Source: Streptomyces olivoverticillatus (GTDB lineage: Bacteria; Actinomycetota; Actinomycetes; Streptomycetales; Streptomycetaceae). From it: 64,000 nucleotides of DNA. Shown in pieces: positions 44,050 through 55,072 of this stretch (position 1 is the first letter of the stretch; the number at the start of each line of letters is the position of its first letter). The position numbers and the translations under genes were made by a program. The notes below the pieces were generated by a model that saw only the letters and a list, made by a program, of their open reading frames with translations, was not told the origin of the DNA and did no database searches. The stretch lies in NCBI RefSeq assembly GCF_014203555.1, contig NZ_JACHJH010000003.1:694687-758686 (forward strand). The letters run 5' to 3'.

Positions 44050-44631
44050 TCACCCTTCGTCGGCGAGGATCAGGTAGAGCTTCTTGCGGGCCTCGCCGAC
44101 GACGGCGAGCGCCTTCTCCCGCTGCTCGGGGGTGCCGGTCTTCCAGACCTGCCCGAAGGCCTCCATCAGCCCGAAGCCGGCCTGCCGGATCTCCTGCGCG
44201 GCCTCCCAGTCGACGCCGCGCCCGACCTCTTCCCAGGGGGCTCGGGATCCCGCCTCGGCCTCGGTGCGGCCGGCGTCGGTGAGGGTGAACAGCTTCTTGC
44301 CGCCCTCGCTCTCACTGGCGATCAGGCCTTCGTCCTCCAGCAGCTGGAGGGTGGGGTAAACCGAGCCCGGGCTCGGCTTCCAGGCCCCGCCACTGCGCTC
44401 GGCGATCTCCTGGATCATCTCGTAGCCGTGCATGGGGCGGTCCTGCAGCAGGGCCAGGATCGACGCCCGCACATTGCCGCGCCGGGCCCTGCCCCCGCCG
44501 CCGCGACCGCGCCCGCCGAAGGGCGGACCGCCGAAGCCGGGGCCGAACGGCCCGAAGGCCCGCCGCCCACCCTCGCCGGGGCCGCGACGCCCGCCCCCGC
44601 GCCGCTCGGGTCCTTGTCCGTGGAAACGCAT
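44050..44631 (-). CDS. PadR family transcriptional regulator
   Basis: This is a 193-residue PadR regulator. A long Gly/Arg/Pro-rich N-terminal tail (about 1-55) precedes the winged helix. Family core: ILALLQDRPMHGYEMIQEI and KPSPGSVYPTLQLLEDEGLI. The C-terminal half is a coiled dimerisation helix. ATG 44631 has AAGGAA upstream. A perfect CGATATATCG palindrome 53 bases upstream is a likely autoregulatory operator. It is divergent from the phzF-like gene. Confidence 0.92.
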   Translation of the reverse strand: MRFHGQGPERRGGGRRGPGEGGRRAFGPFGPGFGGPPFGGRGRGGGGRARRGNVRASILALLQDRPMHGYEMIQEIAERSGGAWKPSPGSVYPTLQLLEDEGLIASESEGGKKLFTLTDAGRTEAEAGSRAPWEEVGRGVDWEAAQEIRQAGFGLMEAFGQVWKTGTPEQREKALAVVGEARKKLYLILADEG

Positions 44632-44683
44632 GGTTGTTCCTTTCCGTCGCACTCTTTATCGCTGATCTGTCGCGATGCGTCAA

Positions 44684-44693
44684 CGATATATCG
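44684..44693. promoter_or_regulatory. Candidate PadR operator
   Basis: CGATATATCG is a perfect palindrome in the padR upstream region. A-T-rich inverted repeats of this kind are typical PadR sites. It lies well upstream of the phzF-like gene and could affect it too. Confidence 0.55.
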
Positions 44694-44826
44694 GAACCGA
44701 TCGAACGACAAGACCCGACAGTCAGTCCGTCATGGGCGCACCGGCCGGCGCACGCGCCCCACCTCCGGTCCACCGTCGGGCAATTGGCCGTGGCCTGCGG
44801 CTTTGCAGGCCGTCTACGGTCCCTCC

Positions 44827-45642
44827 ATGCGCATCCGAATCGTCGACGCCTTCGCCGACCGTCCCTTCACCGGCAACCCGGCCGGGGTGGTGCTCCTGGA
44901 CTCCGACCCCTTCCCCGACGACGCACACCTCCAGCGGATCGCGGCCGAGGTCAACCTCTCCGAGACCGCCTTCGCCCGCCGGCTGCCGGAGGGGCAGGAG
45001 GCCGACTGGGCCTTGCGCTGGTTCACCCCGGTCACCGAGGTCGACATGTGCGGCCACGCCACTCTCGCCACCGCTCACGTCCTGCACACCACGGGCACCG
45101 CCGGCGGCACCGTGCGGTTCGGGGCGCGCTGCGGCGTTCTCACCGCGGCCGCGCACGCCGACGGCTCGATCACGCTGGACTTCCCCACCTCGGACCTGAC
45201 GCAGGTCGCCGCACCCGACGGACTGGCCGAAGCCCTGCACGCCACGCCGCTCGGCGTCCACGACACCAGCCGTCACATCGGCGACCTGCTGGTCGAACTG
45301 GCCGACGAGCGCACCGTACGGTCCCTGGCCCCCGACTTCGCGGCCCTCGCCCGGCACTCCGACCGTGGCGTGATCGCCACCGCCGCGGCCGAGGACCCTG
45401 CCTTGGGGTACGACTACGTCTCGCGCTGCTTCTTCCCGAACGTCGGCATCGACGAGGACCCGGTCACCGGCAGCGCGCACACCGCGCTGGCCCCCTTCTG
45501 GTCGGCCCGCCTGGGCCGCGCCGAGCTGACGGGACTCCAGGCGTCCGCGCGCACCGGCCTCGTACGCACGGCGGTCCGCGGCGACCGTACGCTCCTGACC
45601 GGCACCGCCGTCACGGTCATCGACGGCGAACTGCTCGCCTAG
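44827..45642 (+). CDS. PhzF family isomerase/epimerase-like protein
   Basis: This is a 271-residue PhzF-like protein. The catalytic Glu lies in VNLSETAFA, and the conserved core is VDMCGHATLATAHVL and GIDEDPVTGSAHTAL. PhzF isomerises dihydro-hydroxyanthranilate in phenazine synthesis, but no phenazine genes lie here, so this is a stand-alone member of unknown substrate. ATG 44827 has no ribosome site and a TACGGT -10-like box ends 6 bases upstream, so it may be leaderless. Confidence 0.9.
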   Translation: MRIRIVDAFADRPFTGNPAGVVLLDSDPFPDDAHLQRIAAEVNLSETAFARRLPEGQEADWALRWFTPVTEVDMCGHATLATAHVLHTTGTAGGTVRFGARCGVLTAAAHADGSITLDFPTSDLTQVAAPDGLAEALHATPLGVHDTSRHIGDLLVELADERTVRSLAPDFAALARHSDRGVIATAAAEDPALGYDYVSRCFFPNVGIDEDPVTGSAHTALAPFWSARLGRAELTGLQASARTGLVRTAVRGDRTLLTGTAVTVIDGELLA

Positions 45643-45673
45643 GGCGCATCCGACGGGCCGGCGCGGGGTCGGG

Positions 45674-46510
45674 TCAGGCCGTGGGCAGCCAGCCCACCTT
45701 GCCCGCCAGCAGGGCGTAGCCGACGAACGCCACGACATCGATCAGCGCGTGCGCGGCGACCAGCGGGCCGACCCGCCCCCAGCGCCGGTACAGCAGGACG
45801 AACACCACGCCCATCACCATGTTGCCGAGCAGGCCGCCGATCCCCTGGTACAGGTGGTACGAACCGCGCAGCACCGCACTCGCCGCCAGCGCCGCCACCG
45901 GCGTCCAGCCCAGCCCGTCCAGCCGGCGCAGCAGATAGCCGACGACCACGACCTCTTCCAGCACGGCGTTCTGCACCGCGGAGGCGACGAGGACGGGGAT
46001 CCGCCACCACACGTGAGGCAGGTTCTCCGGCACCACGGTCAGGTTGAAGCCCGCGGCCCGCACGACGAGGTAGAACGCCAGCCCGGCGCCTCCGATGCAG
46101 GCCGCGATCGCCGCACCCCGCGCGAGGTCCGGGCCCGGGCGCGTGCGGTCGAAGCCGATCGCCCGCAGCCCCCGGCTTCCCGGACCTTCGCGCGTCAGCA
46201 GGTGGGCCACCAGGAAGACCGGGACCAGCGCGGTCGCGATGCCGAACACCTGCCAGGCGAGGTCCAGCCAGGGGCGGCCGGGGGCGTGCGAGGCGTTGAG
46301 CGTGGCGGCCTGGTCCTTGAGCCCGCCGGGCCGGGTGGCGGCGCCGACAAAGCTGATCAGGGAGGAGACCGCGCTGGCCCCGAGCGAGAGCGCCAGCACG
46401 AGCAGGGTCTCGGAGCGCAGCGTCCGCCGCGACAGCCCGCCGCCCCCGGAATGCGGCCCGGGCAGTCCCCCGGGCCGGGTCCCGGCGCCGTCGCACGCGT
46501 TCTGCCGCAC
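45674..46510 (-). CDS. CPBP family intramembrane metalloprotease
   Basis: This is a 278-residue membrane protein with about 8 hydrophobic segments. Motif 1 is EEVVVVGYLL, so the Arg of EExxxR is Val here, as in many Streptomyces members. Motif 2 is GSYHLYQG and the last motif is AHALIDV. Members cleave or process membrane substrates, including CAAX proteins. GTG 46510. The 3' end faces the phzF-like gene across a 31-base gap. Confidence 0.88.
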   Translation of the reverse strand: MRQNACDGAGTRPGGLPGPHSGGGGLSRRTLRSETLLVLALSLGASAVSSLISFVGAATRPGGLKDQAATLNASHAPGRPWLDLAWQVFGIATALVPVFLVAHLLTREGPGSRGLRAIGFDRTRPGPDLARGAAIAACIGGAGLAFYLVVRAAGFNLTVVPENLPHVWWRIPVLVASAVQNAVLEEVVVVGYLLRRLDGLGWTPVAALAASAVLRGSYHLYQGIGGLLGNMVMGVVFVLLYRRWGRVGPLVAAHALIDVVAFVGYALLAGKVGWLPTA

Positions 46511-46605
46511 TGTGTCTCTCCCGTCTGCCCGTCACCGCGGTCGTCACAGCTTGCCCGACGCACAGGTGCCGGTGAGACAGGGGGTACGGCCGTGTCCGCG
46601 CGCGG

Positions 46606-48108
46606 TCAGTACCCGACGCCCGTCGGCCAGGTGTGCACCGGGGCTCCGGTCCGCATCAGCTCGCAGTAGCGCCGTGTGGTGGCGGCGAGCGCGGGCCCGC
46701 GGTCCAGGCCCCGCTCCAGGGCTCGGTGGTACGTGGCCGCCTGCCAGGACGCCCCGTTGACCCGGCGGCGGCAGCGCTCCTCGACGACCCCGAGGTAGTG
46801 GTCGCGGTCGGCCGGCTCCACGCCCCAGGCGTCGAGCCCTTCCGCAGCCAGCGGCAGCAGCTCCTCCAGCACCAGGCGCACGGCCGGCACCCGCGCCACG
46901 CCGCCGGCGCGGCCCGCCTTCGGCCAGCGCAGAAAGGATTCGATGCCGTGACGGCAGGCGACGTCGAAGTTGTCGGCGGCGACGGCGAAGGGCATCCGCG
47001 TCCACACCGGCCGGGGCTCCTCGGCGAGGGCCCTGACCAGCCCGTAGTAGAAGGCGGTGTTGGCGAGGACGTCGGTGACGGTCGGGCCGGCGGGCAGCAC
47101 CCGGTTCTCCACGCGCAGGTGGGGGACGCCGTCGGCGATGCCGTAGACCGGGCGGTTCCAGCGGTAGACGGTGCCGTTGTGCAAGGTGAGTTCGTACAGC
47201 TGCGGCACACCGCCCTCGTCGAGCACTCGCAGCGGGTCCTCGTCGGCGGATATGGGCAGCAGCGGCGGGAAGTAGCGCAGGTTCTCCTCGAAGAGCTCGT
47301 ACGCGGAAGAGATCCAGCGCTCCCCGAACCAGGTCCGCGGCCGGACACCCTGGGTCTGCAGCTCGGGCGGGCGGGTGTCGGTGGACTGCACGAACAGCGG
47401 CGGGCGGGACTCGCGCCACAGCTCGCGCCCGAAGAGGAACGGCGAGTTGGCGCCCACCGCGATCTGCACTCCCGCGACGGCCTGCGCGGCGTTCCACACC
47501 GCCGCGAACCGCCCCGGTGTGACCTGCAGGTGCAACTGCACGGACGTACAGGCGGCTTCGGGGGCGATGGACCGCGCGGTGAAGGTCAGCCGCTCGACGC
47601 CCGCGATGTCAACGGTGAAATCCTCGCCGCGGGCGGCCACGACCTGTTCGTTGAGCAGTGCGTAGCGGTCGCCCACCGAGAGGTTCTTCAGCACCAGGTC
47701 ACGGCTCGTCAGGGTGGGCAGAATGCCGATCATCACGATGGAGGAATCGACGTCCGCGGCCCGGCGGTCGGCATAGGACAACCCCGTGCGCAGCTCTTCG
47801 GCAAGCTGGTCGAAAACCCGGCACGACAGCCGGTGCGGGACGATGTTCACTTCCAGATTGAACTGTCCGAGCTCGGTCTGGAAATCCTGGCTTGCGATAC
47901 GCTCCAGCACCTCCGCATTCATCATCCTCGGCATCCCGTCGGGGCCCGCGAGATTCAGCTCGAGCTCCAGTCCCATGAGATTCCGGGGGCGGTCGAACCG
48001 CTTCTCCGCCGACAGTCTCGCCAGCCCTTGGAGGCACTGCCGGAGCTTATCCCGGTGGCGCTGCCGGTCGGCGAGGTCGAACCCCTCGGCCACGACCTTC
48101 TCACCCAT
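46606..48108 (-). CDS. Glutamate-cysteine ligase family protein
   Basis: This is a 500-residue GCS2-type ligase. Conserved segments are NLMGLELELNLAG, LGQFNLEVNIVPHRL, then SVQLHLQVTPGRFA and LRVENRVLPAGPT. It forms gamma-glutamyl amide bonds; since Streptomyces use mycothiol and ergothioneine, glutathione synthesis is not certain, and an amide ligase for another substrate is possible. ATG 48108 follows a CCTCC-complement (GGAGG-type) site. It heads a 490-base divergent gap. Confidence 0.9.
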   Translation of the reverse strand: MGEKVVAEGFDLADRQRHRDKLRQCLQGLARLSAEKRFDRPRNLMGLELELNLAGPDGMPRMMNAEVLERIASQDFQTELGQFNLEVNIVPHRLSCRVFDQLAEELRTGLSYADRRAADVDSSIVMIGILPTLTSRDLVLKNLSVGDRYALLNEQVVAARGEDFTVDIAGVERLTFTARSIAPEAACTSVQLHLQVTPGRFAAVWNAAQAVAGVQIAVGANSPFLFGRELWRESRPPLFVQSTDTRPPELQTQGVRPRTWFGERWISSAYELFEENLRYFPPLLPISADEDPLRVLDEGGVPQLYELTLHNGTVYRWNRPVYGIADGVPHLRVENRVLPAGPTVTDVLANTAFYYGLVRALAEEPRPVWTRMPFAVAADNFDVACRHGIESFLRWPKAGRAGGVARVPAVRLVLEELLPLAAEGLDAWGVEPADRDHYLGVVEERCRRRVNGASWQAATYHRALERGLDRGPALAATTRRYCELMRTGAPVHTWPTGVGY

Positions 48109-48598
48109 TCAAGCGTCCCTCCTCAAGCGGGTCGCCCACGGCCCCGACCGCCTTGTCACGGTCGATGATGCCCAGGCCGGGCGATCGATAACGCCTCGCC
48201 GCGACCGCATACCCGGTAGGCTCTCCACCACGCGCACTCCGGCACATTCCGTCGGCATAACGTGAGTACAGGGCCATCGCGCAATGCGCTGGTGATAAAC
48301 ACCGACGAGATCCGGCCTACCGTATCCGGACGAGATGCCGAGGTCACGGGACCGAATACTGCACAAAATCACCGAAATCCCCCCTGGATACGGCCCTGAT
48401 TTCCCCTTGCCGGAAATGCTGCGGACCGCTAGGCGAAACACCGTGTGAACACGTGTCGTATAAACTCCGGAATAAGGCAGAGAGCAGGCGCCCTGGCAGT
48501 CGGTCCCGGCCCCCCTCTGACCCCGCACGCCGACAGCGTCGTCCGCACCCCCGCATGCCCCAGCTCCACCGTGTCTCCGAAGTGAGAGGCGACCCACC
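48109..48598. promoter_or_regulatory. Divergent intergenic region, comparatively AT-rich
   Basis: This 490-base gap between the ligase gene and a plus-strand hypothetical gene holds no credible coding frame. An 8-base palindrome ACACGTGT and a TATAAACT box lie at about 48450-48470 and could belong to the plus-strand gene. A TTGCCG element with TAGGCG 17 bases downstream lies nearby (about 48407-48435). I cannot rank these without transcript data. Confidence 0.4.
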
Positions 48599-49183
48599 AT
48601 GCCGCTGCATGTTCCCCCTGCCCCCGCGCCTGCCCTCCGCAGCGTCCTCACGGCCCTCGGTTCCCCCACCGCCGTCCGTGAAGCCCGTACACCGTCGCTG
48701 AAGGCCGCCCAGTCCCCGCTCGGCCCCGAACTCCCGCTGCCCGTCCATGTGCTGGAGCGGACCGCGCCCGGCAGTGCGCCACGCACCCGGCTCACCGGCT
48801 GGCGCTTCCTGATCAAGGCGGGCGAGCGGGCGGTGGCCGCGGCCGAGACCATGCTGACGCCGGACGGCTGGGCGTTCTCCCACTTCTTCGAGGGCCCCTA
48901 CCTCGCCTCCACCGAACGGGCGCTGCGCCAGGCGGAGTCACTGCCCACTCCGCACCAACCCCGCCTGCTGTCGGTGCCGGAGCTCTACATGCTCACCCTC
49001 TGGCTGCACGGGGACATCACGGCCGACGCCTCGTCACAGTTGTTTGCACCGGGCGACCTGCTGGTGCCACTGGCCCCCGCGCCGCCGGGCATCGCCGCAC
49101 ACCGGCCGCACCGGGTGACCGACCTGCTGCCGCAGCTCACCCTCCGGCTGACGCCCGGTCCGCTGCTCAGGACCTCCGCCTGA
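48599..49183 (+). CDS. Hypothetical protein (Streptomyces type)
   Basis: This is a 194-residue protein. ATG 48599 has GAGGCGACC upstream. No domain is recognised. It has an alpha/beta-looking core (RFLIKAGERAVAAAETMLTPDGWAFS, then SVPELYMLTLWLHGD) between low-complexity ends, and no signal peptide or membrane segment. It is followed by a strong hairpin. The coding pattern (third-position GC) fits a real gene. Confidence 0.7.
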   Translation: MPLHVPPAPAPALRSVLTALGSPTAVREARTPSLKAAQSPLGPELPLPVHVLERTAPGSAPRTRLTGWRFLIKAGERAVAAAETMLTPDGWAFSHFFEGPYLASTERALRQAESLPTPHQPRLLSVPELYMLTLWLHGDITADASSQLFAPGDLLVPLAPAPPGIAAHRPHRVTDLLPQLTLRLTPGPLLRTSA

Positions 49184-49195
49184 GCGCCCTTCCGA

Positions 49196-49236
49196 ACGCC
49201 CCGCGACCCCCGTGATCCAGGGGGCTCGTGGGGCGT
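49196..49236 (+). terminator. Hairpin terminator
   Basis: An interrupted stem pairs ACGCCCC and CCCCC with GGGGG and GGGGCGT. It lies 13 bases past the hypothetical gene's stop. No U-tract follows. Confidence 0.7.
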
Positions 49237-49501
49237 CGTACTGCTTCCGTCACAACCGCCTCACCCGGTCGGTCTAGCCCACTGTGACCACTCCCAACCC
49301 CCCCGAAGTGACGGTCTCGTTGGGAGCAACCGCCCGCGCGGGTGACGCGTCCTCATCCTGTGAGGAGCGTCACCGGGAAATCCCTGCGGAATCAGGCCCG
49401 TAGGGCAACACTGGGACCGACCGACGAATCCAACGGGGGGCGGCATGACCACCGCATCGAGCCGCAGGACAGCCACCACATCAGAGCGAGAGATCCCTGC
49501 C
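49237..49501 (+). promoter_or_regulatory. Upstream region of the DUF5999 gene with two hairpins
   Basis: This stretch holds an 8-base inverted repeat (CTCCCAAC at 49291-49298 with GTTGGGAG at 49319-49326) and, 15 bases on, a long hairpin at 49341-49374. No coding frame here looks real apart from an in-frame ATG at 49445 upstream of the DUF5999 start. Confidence 0.45.
49341..49374. other. Strong hairpin in the DUF5999 leader region
   Basis: GGTGACGCGTCCTCA pairs with TGAGGAGCGTCACC around the loop TCCTG, with a single bulged G. It lies about 130 bases upstream of the likely start codon. It could be an RNA element or a regulator site. No run of T follows, and no gene ends immediately before it. 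Confidence 0.6.
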
Positions 49502-49708
49502 ATGTGCCAGCACCAGCCCACGTGCCCTTCAGCCGACTCCGCCGACCGGGAGGCCGCCCACCTCGTGGCGCACTTCCCGGAGCAGGGATGGAGCCTGCTG
49601 TGCAACGGAGTCCTGTGCTTCGAGGACACCGGCGAGCTGCTGCCGGACGGGCAGATCATCGCCCCGCACCGGTCGCTCGGCACCGGCCATGTGGTGACCG
49701 CTGCCTAG
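49502..49708 (+). CDS. DUF5999 family small protein
   Basis: This is a 68-residue protein beginning CQHQPTCPSADSADREAAHLVA, the DUF5999 signature, with three further conserved blocks to the end (WSLLCNGVLCFEDTGELLPDG). The family is a small Streptomyces-enriched protein of unknown function with several Cys/His that could bind metal. I prefer ATG 49502 because family members start here; ATG 49445 would add 19 residues without similarity. Confidence 0.8.
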   Translation: MCQHQPTCPSADSADREAAHLVAHFPEQGWSLLCNGVLCFEDTGELLPDGQIIAPHRSLGTGHVVTAA

Positions 49709-49764
49709 GCGGCACCAGCAGCACCACCCGGCGCAACAGCACAGGACACACCGCAGAAAATGAA

Positions 49765-49798
49765 GGGGCCGGCCCGGCGTGAACGCCGAACCGGCCCC
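49765..49798. terminator. Bidirectional hairpin between DUF5999 and gcvP
   Basis: GGGGCCGG (49765-49772) pairs with CCGGCCCC (49791-49798); the loop holds an inner GGCG-TGAA-CGCC hairpin. It lies between two convergent genes and can serve both. Confidence 0.7.
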
Positions 49799-49820
49799 GA
49801 CCCGTGACCGGGCCCGTGTA

Positions 49821-52706
<2,886 letters not shown>

Positions 52707-52770
52707 CTGCGGAGGCCTCCTGGTCATTGCGACCTGCGAGGGGTACCACGGCGCGGGTACCCGGACGGCC

Positions 52771-52998
52771 TCCCCCTCTGTCATCTCAACCTGAGAGCTT
52801 CACCGGACCCGTGCAGCTCGGCCCGGCTTTCACCGTCGGTGAGGAGGGGCGCTCGGCGTGGATGCCCGACCGGTGCCCGCCCTGCTTTCCAGAGTGACCT
52901 CGTCCGTGCGGTACGTGTGCCTGAGAGATTCCGGGGAGGATTTGCTCCTTCGGCGCCTTTCGCCAAGGCCTTTCGGGCCTTGAGAAGGACTCTCCCGC
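52771..52998 (-). promoter_or_regulatory. Tandem glycine riboswitch controlling gcvP
   Basis: On the minus strand, aptamer 1 starts GCGGGAGAGTCC and carries CGCCGAAGGAGCAA and CTCTCAGGC. Aptamer 2 starts CTCTGGAAAG and carries GGTGAAGCTCTCAGGT and GACAGAGGGGG. These are the signature elements of the two-aptamer glycine switch, which binds two glycine molecules cooperatively and activates glycine cleavage genes. No clear intrinsic terminator follows before the ATG, so control may be translational or Rho-dependent. Boundaries are approximate. Confidence 0.92.
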
Positions 52999-53185
52999 AC
53001 AGGGTCTGCGGCCATTCGCCAGCCTACCAGCGCGGCTTTCCCCCAGGATCTCCCGAGTGGCCGCTTCCTGCTTTGTGCCTTTTCGTGGTTGTCAGGGGCT
53101 TTCCCGGCTTCCCGGCGGCGCACGGCGGGCGGTTGGGTGGCGTGCGTGCGGACGCCACCGGGCCGGGCGACTCTTGGGAGGATGC

Positions 53186-53641
53186 GTGCAGACCGACATC
53201 GATCCGCGGAGCCTGATCGGCCGCAAGGCCTTCGACCGGGACGGCGCCAAGATCGGCACCGTGGACGAGGTGTACCTCGACGACGCGACGGGCGAGCCGG
53301 AGTGGGCCGCCGTGCGCACCGGCCTGTTCGGCCGGGACGCCTTCGTGCCGCTGGAGCCGAGCCGCATCGAGGGCGACAGTCTGCACATCCCCTACGAGCG
53401 AGCACTGATCAAGGAGGCACCGGACTTCGGGGTGGGCCGCCACCTCTCCCCCGAACAGGAGCTGCAGCTCTACCACCACTACGGGCTCGAGCTGCCGCCC
53501 CCGGAAGGCTCCGAGGCCTCCGAGGCTCCTGAGGCCCCCGGGGCGCCCGCGGCCCGGGGCCCTTCGGCCTCGGCACCACCCGCGGGCTCCGAGGGCCCTG
53601 GCGAGGGCGGTGAAGGCTCTGCCGCGGGCTCCGGGGGCTGA
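53186..53641 (+). CDS. PRC-barrel domain protein
   Basis: This is a 151-residue protein. The N-terminal PRC barrel (about 1-100) has LIGRKAFDRDGAKIGTVDEVYLDDATG and AFVPLEPSRIEGDSLHIPY. The C-terminal 45 residues are a Ser/Glu/Ala/Pro/Gly low-complexity tail. Such proteins are often RNA-binding or stress related; the role is not known. I chose GTG 53186 (GGGAGG upstream). The tail overlaps the 3' end of dinB on the opposite strand by 163 bases. Confidence 0.87.
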   Translation: MQTDIDPRSLIGRKAFDRDGAKIGTVDEVYLDDATGEPEWAAVRTGLFGRDAFVPLEPSRIEGDSLHIPYERALIKEAPDFGVGRHLSPEQELQLYHHYGLELPPPEGSEASEAPEAPGAPAARGPSASAPPAGSEGPGEGGEGSAAGSGG

Positions 53642-54993
53642 TCCCAGGCGGCCCGTATCAGCGGCAGCGGCTCCCCGGGCTCCAGCGCCGGGTCGTCGAC
53701 GGCGAACGTCCGGACCCGGCCGGGGGCGGACCAGGGCTGTTCGAAGCGGACGGTGACTCGGCCGACGCCGCTGCCCTGGATCCACCCGGCCCCGTACTCC
53801 GCGTGCCGTACGTCCAGCCCCGGCAGCCAGCGGCGGGGCTGGGGGGCGGCTTCAGCCTGCGCGTCGGCCTCGGGCCCGGCGGCCGCGGGCTCGGCCGACG
53901 CCGTGTCCCCGGCGGCCTCGGTGGCCGCCTGGGCGAACAGGTCTTCCTGGGTGTAGTCGGCGAGCCCCGAGACGCCCACCCCGAGGAGCCGGACCCCGCT
54001 CGTGGTGTCGACGCCTTCGAGCAGCCGGCGGGCGGCCTCCCGCACCACCGACAGTTCGTCCGTCGGGCCGCGCAGCGTCTCGGAGCGGGTCAGGGTGGAG
54101 AAGTCGTAGCGCCGCACCTTGATGGAGACCGTGCGCCCGGACCGGCCCGCTTCCCGCAGCCGCCGCACGCACCGGTCGGCGAGGCGGTCGAGCTCCAGCT
54201 GCACCCGGGTGCGGTCGGTCAGGTCCTCTTCGAAGGTGTCCTCCGCCGAGACGGACTTGGCGTCCCGCTCGGCGACGACGGGGCGGTCGTCATGGGCGGT
54301 GGCCAGGGTGTACAGGCCGGTGCCGTGTGCCTTGCCCAGCAGCCGGACCAGCTCGTCCTCCCCGGCCTCGGCGGTCTCGGCGACGGTGGTGATCCCTGCC
54401 CTGCGCAGCGTCTCCGCAGTGGCGGGGCCGACGCCGGGGATGGCGCGCACGGACATGGGGCCGAGCACCTCCAGCTCGGTGCCGGGCTCGATGACCACGA
54501 GGCCGTCGGGCTTGGCCTGCTCGGAGGCGATCTTGGCGAGCATCTTGGAGCCCGCGAGGCCGACCGACCCGCTGAGCCCCGTGGCCGCCAGGATGTCCCG
54601 CCGCAGCCGCTCCCCCACGGCACGGGCCGCCGCGGTGGAGGGCTCGACGCCGCCGGCCTCCAGATCCACGAACGCCTCGTCCAGGCTGAGTGGCTCCACC
54701 AGCGGCGACAGGGTGCGCAGCAGGCTCATGACCACCTCGCTGACCTGCCGGTAGAGCGAGAACCTCGGGGTGAGATAGGCGGCGTTGGGGCACAGGCGGC
54801 GGGCCTGGGCCGTGGCCATGGCCGAGTGGATCCCGAAGACCCGTGCCTCGTACGAGGCGGTGGCCACCACGCCGCGCGGGCCGATCCCCCCGACGATCAC
54901 GGGCTTTCCGCGCAGGCTGGGCTTGGCCGCCTGCTCCGCCGAAGCGTAGAAAGCGTCCATGTCCAGATGAAGGATCGTCGGTGCACCTCTCAC
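53479..54993 (-). CDS. dinB: DNA polymerase IV
   Basis: This is about 504 residues. The N-terminal catalytic motif is LHLDMDAFYASAEQ and the central one EPLSLDEAFVD. The palm, fingers, little-finger order is normal. The C-terminus has an extra 100 or so residues of Pro/Ala/Glu-rich sequence after a DVRHAEYGAGWIQGSG segment, which is longer than typical DinB. It carries out error-prone translesion synthesis. GTG 54993 (VRGAPTIL) matches the usual family start; ATG 55023 in the same frame is possible, and neither has a clear ribosome site. It is convergent with the PRC-barrel gene. Confidence 0.9.
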   Translation of the reverse strand: MRGAPTILHLDMDAFYASAEQAAKPSLRGKPVIVGGIGPRGVVATASYEARVFGIHSAMATAQARRLCPNAAYLTPRFSLYRQVSEVVMSLLRTLSPLVEPLSLDEAFVDLEAGGVEPSTAAARAVGERLRRDILAATGLSGSVGLAGSKMLAKIASEQAKPDGLVVIEPGTELEVLGPMSVRAIPGVGPATAETLRRAGITTVAETAEAGEDELVRLLGKAHGTGLYTLATAHDDRPVVAERDAKSVSAEDTFEEDLTDRTRVQLELDRLADRCVRRLREAGRSGRTVSIKVRRYDFSTLTRSETLRGPTDELSVVREAARRLLEGVDTTSGVRLLGVGVSGLADYTQEDLFAQAATEAAGDTASAEPAAAGPEADAQAEAAPQPRRWLPGLDVRHAEYGAGWIQGSGVGRVTVRFEQPWSAPGRVRTFAVDDPALEPGEPLPLIRAAWDQPPEPAAEPSPPSPGPSEPAGGAEAEGPRAAGAPGASGASEASEPSGGGSSSP

Positions 54994-55072
54994 AGGACAG
55001 ATGCTGCCGCACACCACTGACATCGGCGCCGACGTGCGGGGATCCGCCCCGGGCAGGGCCCGGGGCGGCCCG

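Noticed and set aside
44827..45642. Phenazine biosynthesis locus
   Set aside because: Only a PhzF-like protein is present; no phzABCDEG genes are nearby, and stand-alone PhzF homologues are common.
48109..48598. tRNA or small RNA gene in the AT-richer gap
   Set aside because: I could find no cloverleaf-like pairing or terminator in this gap, so I only report it as a promoter region.
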